From: Moniliella sp. 'wahieum'
Lineage: Eukaryota; Basidiomycota; Moniliellomycetes; Moniliellales; Moniliellaceae
DNA: 64,000 bases
Direction of reading: 5' to 3'
NCBI GenBank assembly: GCA_003971905.1
Contig: RSEE01000102.1
Coordinates: 62,001 to 126,000 of the forward strand
Made by a program: the position numbers and the translations under genes. Position 1 is the stretch's first letter. Each line of letters opens with the position of its first letter. The notes under the pieces were generated by a model. It saw only the letters and a program-made list of their open reading frames with translations. It was not told where the DNA came from and ran no database searches. Below, piece after piece: positions 47,427 to 56,420 of this stretch.

Positions 47427-47468
47427 CACGTGCACCGTCACGTGTGGTGTCACGTGCACTGTCACGTG
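47427..47468. promoter_or_regulatory. Four CACGTG boxes at exact 12-bp spacing
   Basis: CACGTG begins at 47427, 47439, 47451 and 47463. The flanks alternate, GCACCGT and TGGTGT, so the array is two copies of a 24-bp unit. It lies between Mpv17 (ATG 47331, minus) and the RING gene (ATG 47702, plus). Confidence 0.7.
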
Positions 47469-47618
47469 TGCGGTCAGTGGGATGTGAAAGTTGCAGTGGC
47501 GCGGCTGAGGGGCGGCGGATGGAGGTTGAGATTGAATTTGATAGCCGCCTCGGCCTTGGCTCAGCCGCCCCGAACCCAATCGAAACCCATTGGCCGCTTT
47601 GCCCCTGGCCTGCTGCCG

Positions 47619-47693
47619 CCACCACCACCACCACACCACCCCCCATCCCCATCCCCACCACCACCACCTCCTCCACCTCCACCACCACCATCC
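47619..47693 (+). repeat. CCA/CAC run in the RING-gene leader
   Basis: Mixed CCACCA, CCCCATCC and CCTCCA triplets on the sense strand, ending 8 bases before the ATG. Confidence 0.8.
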
Positions 47694-47701
47694 CCCCCTC
47701 C

Positions 47702-49085
47702 ATGTCCGCCTCCACCCCCCACCCCCACCCCCAGCGCCCCTCAGCCGGGTTGGTGCCACGCATGCCAGCACACCGTCCCCTCGTCCAGCAGCCCCAGGGC
47801 CCCACCTGTCCCCAGTGCGGCAGCGACTTTGTCGAGCTCGTCAGCCCGCCTATGCCCCGCCCCGCCCATCGACCCCGCTTCCCCGGCCGACTCCATCTTC
47901 CCCACCTTCCTCCGCGCCCTCGGCACCACCGACCCCTCCGCCGCCCTGGCCGCCTCCAGCTCGGCCCCGTCACCATGGAATGGGTCGGTCCCTTGGCCTG
48001 CCCCCCGCCCTGCCTCCGCCTCCGCCCCTGCCTCCGCCTCTTCCTCCGCTGCCTTTTCCCCGCCCGCCCGCCCGTCCCCATCGGACACGAAACCTCGTTC
48101 GGGCCGCCAATGGACATTCGAGCCCATGGCAGGTCTGATGGGTTTGAATGGCGGGTCCACTGGGCCTGCCGACCCCGCCCGCGCGTCCCACGCCCCGTCG
48201 CCCGAGACGCCGACGCCGTCGGATGCTAGGATCTTGCTGGTGCGGCCGAGGGGCCCTTCGCGTTTTTCCGCAACCTGTCGGACTTCATGGAAGACATGCA
48301 AGACGGACGAGGGCCGGGTCCGTACCGGTTCACTGCGCCTGGCGGCCGAGCCGGCGGGACGGGGGACGCACCGCCGCCAGCGCGGGAGGACCCGATGGCG
48401 CACATGATGGAGTGGATGATGCCCTTTCGTGACTTGTCTTGCCCCAATCGCTTGAGGAGCTGTTCCGTGGCCAGGGCGGGGGCGAACCACCCGCATCGCA
48501 AGAAGCGATCGCTGCCTTGCCCCGGTTTAGTCGGGCGACAAGGCCCAGTTGGCCCAAGCTAAGAACCCGACCGAATGCCCCATTTGTACCGACGAGTTTG
48601 TCCCGCCGCCGGAGCTTCTTCTTCTGCCCCTGCTGCGCACGGCGGCGAAGAAAAGACGGACTCTGCACCCTCCGCCACCGCCGCGGCCACACCCCCCGAA
48701 GAAGGGTTTGACCCGACCATCCCGACGGACCAGGCGATGCTCTTGCCCTGCCAACACCTTTTCCATGCCACCTGCCTCGTGCCCTGGCTCAAGATGCACA
48801 ATACGGTCCTGTTTGCCGTGCGCAACTGCCCTCGTCGCAGCAGCCTCCGTTGGGCCCACGGTTGCGTTCCTTGTTTTGAGTCCTTCTGGTCCGACGCACA
48901 CGATGCGCACGACGCACACGATGCAACATGCGCCCGCAGCTCCGACAGCTACTGCTGCTTCGCCCACATCCAGTGCGTCTGCGCTCTGCTCCCCCGGCGC
49001 ATGGACCGAGCCGCGGCCGGACGCACAGCGCGGGACCGAGCGTCGGTCGGATTGGCATGCCGAAGGCCAAGATGATTTGGATTGA
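47702..49085 (+). CDS. RING-H2 E3 ubiquitin ligase, RNF126/RNF115-like
   Basis: Likely ubiquitin ligase with an N-terminal zinc ribbon. ATG at 47702 gives MSASTPHPHP; a nearby frame holds WCHACQ and then TCPQCGSDFVELV, the two CxxC pairs of the zinc ribbon in RNF126 proteins. A long Pro/Ala/Ser-rich region follows (47830-48380). The RING begins NPTECPICTDEFV, has an unusually long insert (about 48620-48710) and resumes DQAMLLPCQHLFHATCLVPWLKMHNT, then CPVCRAQLP after one missing base. All eight zinc ligands (C-C-C-H-H-C-C-C type with H2) can be placed. The C-terminal tail is acidic (EGQDDLD). Known relatives ubiquitinate proteins passed on by BAG6 or chaperones; that role here is inference. 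Confidence 0.82.
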
Positions 49086-49131
49086 ATCTTGAATCGCAGC
49101 CCTGAGCCGCCGATCACTGAGCTGCTGACGT

Positions 49132-49166
<35 letters not shown>

Positions 49167-49543
49167 CAGAGTCGACAGGGACTGGGGGGACTGAGTACGG
49201 AGTATGCTGTGCATTGCGTAGAGGCTGCGGGCGAGCGGGGAGCAGGCGTTGGGCATGTCCACTATACCTTTTCTTCGTATCTACGAGCGGGATGAGCCCT
49301 GTGGACCGCCCAGCATGCGTGCATTGTCCATTCCATTTGTACAGCACCTGACCCAGACGCGGACGTAGCGACAGGAGCGCAGATGGGTTCTCAAGTGGCT
49401 AACCCCATAAACGACCCCCCCCAGGTGCTTACCTCAGCACACAGCCGCCCGTGCGCCGCTCGCTGTCGGGCTGGCCGCGGCGCCCTCTCGCCACCACCAC
49501 CACCACCACCACCACCACCACCGTCGCTGCCCGCTCTCCCGCC
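49086..49543. other. Intergenic; GGGACA hexamer repeat and CCA leader
   Basis: 49136-49167 has five GGGACA hexamers. 49487-49522 is a CAC/CCA run on the plus strand ending 22 bases before the CSN5 ATG. No gene otherwise. Confidence 0.7.
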
Positions 49544-51002
49544 ATGTCCGGTGCGCCCGACCCGTCTGTGCTGGCGCAGGCCGCGTTCGAAATCAGCAAC
49601 AACGTGCTCACGCTCCCGCCCGAGGACCTGGTGCTGGTGTACGACGCCGCGGCGCAGCAACGGCTCAGTGCCGCGCGGCCGTGGCAGGCGGACGCCGAGT
49701 GGTTTGTGCGCGTGCGCGTGTCCGTGGTGGCGCTGATCAAGATGGCGATGCATGCCAAGTCGGGCGGCGAGCTGGAGGTGATGGGCCTGCTGCAGGGCAA
49801 GGTGGATGAGGCGACGCGGACGTTGTATGTGATGGATGTGTTTGCGCTCCCGGTCGAAGGCACCGAGACGCGGGTCAATGCGCATGCCGAGGCGTACGAG
49901 TACATGGTCCAGTTTACCGAGACGTCGCACCAGGTCCAGCGCGGGGAGAACGTCATGGGCTGGTACCACTCCCTCCGGGGTACGGCTGTTGGCTCTCGGG
50001 GATTGACGTGGCGACACAGGCGCTGAACCAGACGTACAACGAGCCCTGGTTGGCCATCGTCGTCGATCCCAAACGCACCATGGCCGCGGGAAAGGTGGAA
50101 ATCGGAGCGTTCCGTACCTTGCCCGAAAACAGCAAGAAGACCGAACCGCGCGCGTACCAGTTCATCCCCTCCGCCAAGCAAGCCGACTTTGGCGTCCATG
50201 CCGATCGATACTATGCACTGCCAATCGAGGTGTTCAAAACCTCAACGGATGCGCATGTGCTCGCGCGGTTGTGGCACAAGTACTGGGTAGCCACCTTGGC
50301 TGATTCCCCCCTGGTCAACAATGCCCCTTTTTATGTGGGCCAACTCGCCCACCTCGCCCGCCGCTTGGACGGCGTCCAGAAAAGTTTGGCCCAGCAAGCT
50401 GCCGCGTCAGCGGCTCGGTTCAAGGAAGGTGAAATGTCCCTCCTTGCTTCCTCCTCAGCCCGCACCGAGGCCGCATCCGACGTTGCAGCTGCACAATGGC
50501 GTCTCCTGCCCCCGGGAACGACCGAACCGACCCCAACGGAGCAACCGACGACCAACTCCACTCCCGTACCGACCCGGTCGCCTCCCGCCCGGGCCCAGGC
50601 GCGGGAGGCGGTGCCGAAGCCACCCAAGAGCCACCAACGGAACCCCACAGTGCAGCTGCCGCCCTCCCGTCCCAATCCCAATCCCAATCCCAATCCCAAT
50701 CCCAGTCCCAATCCCAATCCCAGTCCCAGTCCCAATCCCAATCCCATTCCCAGCCCTCGCAATCCCAATCGCCTTCCCAGACCCAGACCCCGTTCCCGTC
50801 CGCATCGCAAGCCAAGACACAAGAGCAGATCCACACGCTGCTCACGGCGCTGCGGCAGCACCGGGACGAGCCTGGGCTGCAGCAAGTGGCCGGGGAGGCG
50901 CGCAAGGTGGTGGGAGACGCGCACTATGGTCTGCTGGCCCAAGTGGTGAAGGACCAGGTGTTCAACCAGGGTCGAGCAGGTATGCAGTTCCCGTCGCTCT
51001 GA
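49544..51002 (+). CDS. CSN5: COP9 signalosome subunit 5 (JAB1), JAMM isopeptidase
   Basis: Catalytic subunit that removes Nedd8 from cullins. ATG at 49544 gives MSGAPDPS. Seen: AAFEISNNVLTLPPEDLVLVYD, RVRVSVVALIKMAMHAKSGG, ELEVMGLLQGKVD (the JAMM Glu), DVFALPVEGTETRVNAHAEA, ENVMGWYHS, then P-GYGCWLSGIDVATQ with the Ser and Asp of the motif. The second His codon lost one base: CCCATCC is expected, CCCTCC is present. Then EPWLAIVVDPKRTMAAGKVEIGAFRT, DFGVHADRYYALPIEVFKT, LARLWHKYWVATLADSPL. A Ser-Gln repeat from CCCAAT hexamers fills 50662-50760. The C-terminal helix YGLLAQVVKDQVFNQG is typical of CSN5. Stop at 51000-51002. Two breaks in total. Confidence 0.93.
50662..50760 (+). repeat. CCCAAT hexanucleotide repeat coding Ser-Gln in CSN5
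   Basis: About 15 TCCCAA/TCCCAG hexamers on the sense strand, in the linker before the C-terminal helix. Confidence 0.9.
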
Positions 51003-51015
51003 GATTTGAATTCGC

Positions 51016-51050
51016 ACGTCGGACGTCGCAGGTCGCAGGTCGCTGGTCGG
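51016..51050. repeat. Five-unit 7-bp array (AGGTCGC)
   Basis: ACGTCGG, ACGTCGC, AGGTCGC, AGGTCGC, TGGTCGG, starting 14 bases past the CSN5 stop. Confidence 0.8.
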
Positions 51051-51920
51051 AGAGGCTGTCCGACCTGCCGAACGTATCGTGGGCCACGCTCCCAGCAGCG
51101 AATAGGAGCGATGAGTCTATGATTTATGATCGGTTGAAGGACGTGTGACATGTGACGTGGGACCTGTGGAGCTCCCAAGATGTAGAATGAGATCTGACAG
51201 ACGAGGGAGCAGGTGTAACGCGGTAACGTGTACCGCGGTACCGTAGACACCTGCCCGTTCCAGCCCATCAATTTGAGTTGGGGAGGCAAACGCGGGTGGC
51301 GAGGACAAAGGACAAGGGCAAAGGGTAAGGCGGTAAGGAAGGGGCCAAGTAGGCCAAGGAGAAAAATACAGCGCGCGTGACACATCAGTAACATGCCGGC
51401 TCCAAGTTCCCAGTTCCAAGTTCCAAGTTCCCAGTTCCAGGTTTCAGGTTCCAAGTTCCAGGTTGTAAGTTCCAAGGGCCTTACGGTAGCACTCTAGCAC
51501 GCTACCACTCTGACTAGTGACTGCCTCTGTCCGAACGGACCCCCCCGTGCGCGGTGCGCGGTGCCGCGGCGGGCAGGGAAGGAACAGGAACGTGCAATGA
51601 TGGAGTATTGAATGGGGGCCTCACGGAACGGAAAGAGAAGGAAAGGAAAGGGAAGGGAAGAATATGACATTGGCGACGAACGGCGAACTGCCCGGCGAAC
51701 GGCGAACCAGGGTGGGGTAGATGCGTGGCGAGTATGGGTGAGGGACCAGGACAGCCAGGCCGGCAACGAAAGGGAGGGGAGGGAGGGAGGGATAAACAGA
51801 ATGCAAGGGGGGTGCGGGGGGGGGGAAGATGCGATGCTTCGAAAACTGATGGAAAACAAAGTGACCATTCTGGCCCGGTTCTTTCCTGTTCGTACAGCGC
51901 TGTGAGCTCGGGGTTGCGAT
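51051..51920. other. Intergenic between convergent CSN5 and cyclin
   Basis: Besides the 7-bp array at 51404, 51610-51840 is almost pure purine on the plus strand. An open frame of the cyclin gene reaches into it, but its composition there is not protein-like. Confidence 0.5.
51404..51480. repeat. Eleven-unit 7-bp array (AAGTTCC/CAGTTCC)
   Basis: Units are AAGTTCC, CAGTTCC, AGGTTCC and close variants, with one single-base slip near 51431. It is the longest such array, lying between the convergent CSN5 and cyclin genes. Confidence 0.85.
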
Positions 51921-53952
51921 CTAGTCCAGCTGGGCGTGCGATCGCCCGTCTGCGCAGGCGGCGGGGAGGGCAGTGCCGCTTGTCCCGTTCGCTGTGGGGC
52001 GGGGCGAGAGAGGTGGCGCGGCGGGGGCAAGGAGGTGAGTGGGGATGCAGCAGGAGGAGAGAGGTGCGCTTGGGGTTGAGTTTGGGGTTGGGATTGAGTT
52101 TGGGGTTGGGATTGAGTTTGGGGTTGGGATTGAGTTTGGGGTTGGGATTGAGTTTGGGCTTGGGCTTCTGCTTGGGCTTGGGCTTGGGCTTGGGCGTGAG
52201 CTTGGGCTTGGGCGTGAGCTTGGGCTTGTGTATGGACTTCTTGGCAGAATGCGCGGAAAATACCAAAGGTGGTCCAGAAGAGATCTTTGGGTCGGGTGAG
52301 GATACCAAAGTGGGCAAACAAGTCGACTGGGGGGATTTCGAGGACCCAGTGACCGTAGGTATCGTAAGTGACTGGACGGGGGGTGCGTCGTCCGCGGCGG
52401 AAGCCGAGGCACGGCGTTGGGCGGCCTTGGCCCCGCGTCGGGCAAAGCGGCTGGCAGTCTTGGGCCAGTAACGCGCGACCCAGGTTTGGATGTACGTGGA
52501 GGCCTTCATGAATTTTTTGCTGGCGTACTTGCGGTGGAGGTAAGGGTGGCAAGGGGGACGCAACGTATAGTCCACCATCAACTCGGCTGTTGTCAATAGT
52601 TCCTCTTGTGTGTAGCCCGAGTAGTGGACCAAGGTGGGTCCCCACGGCCCGCGCTGCAGCACCTCGCGCGCAAGGAAGAGCGCAGCAGCGGCAATGACCG
52701 ACGGAGGGTGCCCGATGAACCGGTAGTCGACCGTGCTTATCTCAATCAGGTACTTGGCCAGAGTACGCGTTTGGATATCGTAGTCGTCCGCTTTGGAGAT
52801 GCGACGGAGAAAGTTCATGGGGTTCGGGTAGGACAGGTCAAAGGACAACGTGCGCAACAGGTACCGTTCTGCCTCCAACAGTTCACGTTCCGTCACGGTA
52901 TCCTTGCACACGTACACAAAGTTGGTGATCGACGGTACCAACACCTCCTCGTACTTGGCTGCGATAAAGAGGGCGGTGATGCCGACCAACTGCAGCTTGG
53001 ACAGCGAAACGAAACGAATCGACAACAATCGGTCAATCAGGTTGACCGCCAAAAGAGGGTTTCGGGAATGAGGTGAAAGCGGTTGTGGATGTTGATGAGC
53101 CAGTCGATCAGCACGCCCCGTTCTTCCCACGTAATGTCGTCTTGGAGATCAATGTACTTTGGATTGGGTATCGTCTTGGCCTGATTCGATTGCCATGATC
53201 ACACACGAGCGTCAGCACGCTCTGCCTGCTCCCAGGCCAACCCAACCCAACCACCCCGCAGAAAAGCACACAACGGAGAGCAACGTACCTCGAGCGATTT
53301 CATGTGCTCGAAAACGTCATTGACATATTCGGCGACCATCAACGGGTCATACCCATCCTGCGCGTCCAAGTCCACCCATCCTTCATCGTCGAGACGACGC
53401 GGCTTAAGGACGCGCTTGATCTGCCGGGTTGCATTGCGCGACAGCGGAAAGGCAACGGTAGTATCATAATCGTTAGGGCAATCCGCAGCACGTTCACTAT
53501 CGTTAGGGCAATCCGCAGCACGGACGCGCTTCCGCTTACGTTTCTTGCCGTCTTGTGCCGCGGCAGGGGCGGTGGAGGCGGGTGGGTCGGCGGCGCGTGG
53601 GCGCTTGGTGCCGTGTGCACGAGCGGGACGCACATCGGGGGGGCAGTGGAGGCGAGAGTGGGATGGGACGGGAAGGAGGAGGAGGAAGTGGCATGGCAAG
53701 AAGACGCGGTGGCTGGCTGGGCCCGCGCGGATCGTACCGGCCGGCCCGTGACGGGCCGGGGAGGTTTGGCTTCGGCGGGGGCCGGGGCCGGCGGGGGGTG
53801 GTTGGGATGCTTGGGCGCGAGGCTGCGGGCCACGCGCTGGGGGTTGGGGTTGGGGTTGGAGGCGCGGGCGCGGCGGCGGAACGCGTCGTGGGCTGCGGCG
53901 AGCACGGCGGGGGTGAGCGTGGGGGTGGCGGCGAGGGGGCTGGACGTACCAT
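51921..53952 (-). CDS. B-type cyclin
   Basis: Mitotic CDK partner. The ATG at 53952 is followed directly by GTACGT, so either the protein begins MVRPAPSPPPP or, as in eIF5A, the first intron follows the ATG. N-terminal 200 residues are Pro/Ala/Ser-rich with a Lys/Arg cluster KKRKRKR and a duplicated RAADCPND. Before the first box: YDPLMVAEYVNDVFEHMKSLE, an intron (about 53170-53288), then YIDLQDDITWEERGVLIDWL, FLAVNLIDRLLS, LSKLQLVGITALFIAAKYEE, NFVYVCKDTVTERELLEAE, FDLSYPNPMNFLRRISKADD, the second box with LAKYLIEISTVDYRFIGHPPS and AAAALFLAREVL, GYTQEELLTTAELMVDYTL, KKFMKASTYIQTWV. The C-terminal tail is (Pro-Lys)-rich from 18-bp repeats. The stop is unclear; 51921 gives a tail ending SHAQLD, while one frame stays open to 51514. 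Confidence 0.88.
52070..52240 (-). repeat. Hexamer/18-mer coding repeat in the cyclin tail
   Basis: On the sense strand CCCAAG, CCCAAC and CTCAAT hexamers, partly arranged in 18-bp units, coding Lys-Pro and Leu-Asn-Pro-Asn-Pro-Lys repeats. Confidence 0.85.
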
Positions 53953-54159
53953 GGGCAGCAGACAGCACACCGGGATGGAGGGGGAGGCAGAAGGAGGAGG
54001 CAGAAGGAGGCGTGTGGTGCGGGGGCGCGCGTGCCAACCCTAGTGCTACCCTAGTGCTGGCCGCGTCGCGCTGGGCGACTGAAATTGCAATACGCACCCT
54101 GCGGTGATCACCCACCGTGTGCCTCGGGCGGCATCACACGCGTCGGGCATGGCGCCGGT

Positions 54160-54193
54160 CACGTGGCCACCACGCCCCCCCACAAAGCACGTG
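54160..54193. promoter_or_regulatory. Two CACGTG boxes, cyclin/EF-1alpha-like divergent promoter
   Basis: GTCACGTGG at 54158-54166 and GCACGTGAC at 54187-54195, 28 bp apart and in opposite sense, about 210-240 bp upstream of both starts. Confidence 0.5.
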
Positions 54194-54274
54194 ACCGCTT
54201 GTGCGAGGAGGGCCATAGATGGTCACCGGTCGTCTCGCGTGAATATTGAATCGCTTTCAGGGGCGAGGATGCTG

Positions 54275-54319
54275 GTCATTGACGTCATCGACGTCATTGC
54301 AGTCATTGCAGTCATTAAC
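54275..54319. promoter_or_regulatory. Five 9-bp units with a TGACGTCA (CRE) site
   Basis: GTCATTGAC, GTCATCGAC, GTCATTGCA, GTCATTGCA, GTCATTAAC in 9-bp steps. TGACGTCA at 54280-54287 is the palindromic CREB/ATF site. It lies in the same divergent promoter as the CACGTG pair. Confidence 0.6.
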
Positions 54320-54413
54320 ATTCCATTCCCAAGCACTCACCAACCATTTAAGGAGGTGGTAAGCGCACCAGCCACCCTCCATCTACTTCATCTACCTGTC
54401 TCCCTTGCCCCAG

Positions 54414-56036
54414 ATGGTGTAAAGGTACGTTCCCTCCCGCCTGTAAGACCGAGTGGATCGTTGCCCAGCTCACCTGTCCAGTCGGGCTCAGCTAACGCGC
54501 TATCCACCAACCCAGCCCGTCTCGGGCGAGGCAGCTCGCTGCGAGCGTTGTCGTTCTCGGTCCGGCGGCGGCGGGCAAGTCGAGCGTGATTTGGCAGCTT
54601 GGGTACCAGTCTGGCGCAGTGGAGCAGCCGACGGGGGACCGAGTGCGCCACGAGGCGGACCCTGTGGATCCAAGCTCCTTCCCCTATGCCCGGTTGCTTG
54701 ACCGGCTTAGGGCGGAGCGAGAGCAGGGACCTGAGCACGTACCTGCGCAGAACAAGCGACGCGAGAGGGAGGATGAGCAAGGGCAGACAGAATACCACGA
54801 ACCGGAGGCGAACCAAGCGATGTTGTACCCGCTCGAGACAGCCAAGTACTATGTGACGCTGCTGGACACGCGAGAAGATGAGCAGGGCGGGATTGGGAGC
54901 ACGTGTGCTGCGCTCTCCCAAGCAGACTGTGCCGTGCTTGTCGTTTCCGCTGCCAACCCCGAGCAAGTCGAGCACGACAGTGCGGAGGACGGGTCGATTG
55001 GCAAGCGCGTAATTCGTATCTTTGTCTTGGGCCTGCGGCAAGTGATCGTGGTGGTGAACAAGATGGATGCCATCTCGCCCGGGACCGATCCCAAGGCTCG
55101 GTTTGCGCAGATCACCCACCGGCTCGCACGCTTATTCGCCCGCGTTGGCTTCCGCCGCGAATCCATCGCCTTTGTCCCGCTCTCTGCGTCGACGGGGAGA
55201 ATGTGGGGGACAAGGGGGTTGGTGGTGGGAGCGGGATGGCGTGGTACGAAGGATGGCAGACCGAAACGCCGGTCGAGTACCGTTCGGGGAGGACACTGGT
55301 GGATGCGTTGGATGCTATGGACCCGCCTCGACGTCGGACCGAACGGCCACTCCGTCTTCCGGTACGGGAGGCGCAAGTGGAGAAGCGCGGAGACGGAGTC
55401 CGCATCCGCGGGCGCGTGGAAACAGGCATGCTCCGCCAGGGCATGGTGGTCACCTTGGCCCCGGGCAATGGGCCGATGCACGTCGAGGCGATCACGGCGG
55501 CGCTGCCACCTTTCCTTCTTCCCGAAGGGTTGCCCGGGGACCATGTGGAGGTGATGCTGCGTCAGCTGGCAGGCCAGAAAAATACGCGGCAGAAGCCACT
55601 ACCTATCCCGATTCCAATCCCAACCCTCACCGCCATCCGTGCGGGCTCGGTCGTTGGCGACCCGGCCACCGACCCGCCAAGGGAAGCACGTAGCTTCCAC
55701 GCCCACCTCCTCCTTCTGCAGCCGCACACGACGTTCAGACGGGGCTCGAGTGCGCTGCTCAGCTGCCACACCGCGCAGGTCTGCTGCACGCTCACGCACA
55801 TCCTGGCCAAGCTCGACCGCAAGACGGGACAGACGATCGCGCTGGCCCCGCCGTGTCTCGAGTCGGGCGAAGCGGCGCTGGTCCAACTTGTGCCGACGCA
55901 CCCCGTGTGCGTCGAGAGGGCGGCAGAGTTCGGGTCGCTGGGGCGGTTCATGATGCATGACGGGCACCAGACAGTGGCGGCGGGATTGATCCAGTCGGTG
56001 GAGACGGTGCACCCGGGCGAGGGCGGGACAGGATGA
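54414..56036 (+). CDS. Divergent EF-1alpha-like GTPase paralogue
   Basis: Clearly built on translation factor EF-1alpha but too diverged to be the elongation factor. An ATG at 54414 precedes an intron ending near 54513; the exact start is unresolved. P-loop VLGPAAAGKSS keeps GxxxxGKS but not the GHVDSGKS of EF-1alpha. The usual SFKYAWVLDKLKAERERG segment survives as SFPYARLLDRLRAEREQG. G3, normally DAPGHRD, is DTREDEQ, so the DxxG glycine is lost. QADCAVLVVSA, QVIVVVNKMDAI (G4 NKMD intact), FVPLSASTG (G5). Domain II: LVDALDAMDPP, PLRLPVREAQVEK, GRVETGMLRQGMVVTLAPG, LPGDHVEVMLRQL. Domain III: DRKTGQTIALAPP, SGEAALVQLVPTHPVCVE, LGRFMMHDGHQTVAAGLIQSV; stop at 56034. Three or four frame breaks. 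Yeast Ski7, a derived GTPase-like paralogue, is a precedent for such drift. Confidence 0.78.
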
Positions 56037-56391
56037 GACGTGCATGCAGAAAATCAATTGACCCATCGTGCTGCACACTGCGTCTCCTGCCGGCGTGGAT
56101 GGTAAGAGCGCTCCTCGGCGCAGCGACGACGGACATCAGGATGGCGGTGACGTAGAGCGAGTACGCGTGGGATGGCGTAGACGGATCGGGAGCGAGGGCG
56201 CCTGCGACGGAGCACGCCCGGCGCGTGTGGGGGCCCGGGCGCAGCGTCCCACCCGACGGCCATTATCGATTATCGCCCCCACGGCGGCGGTGTGGGGAAC
56301 CGAGCGTGTTGATAGCCAACCCTACCGCCACGCGCCTCTCACACCGTCTGTGCGTCGCCAGTATATAACGCACCAATCGTGCGCTTGCGCC
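56037..56391. promoter_or_regulatory. Promoter of the 56.4-kb gene with TTATCGATTATC
   Basis: TTATCGATTATC at 56263-56274, followed by CG so that two ATTATCG units are formed, 147 bp before the ATG. A TATATAA-like TATA box is at 56359-56365, 55 bp before the ATG. Confidence 0.5.
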
Positions 56392-56420
56392 CGCCACCAC
56401 CACCACCACCACACCACCAC
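56392..56420 (+). repeat. CCA/CAC run directly before a start codon
   Basis: CACCACCACCACC-type run on the sense strand reaching the ATG at 56421 without a gap. Confidence 0.85.
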
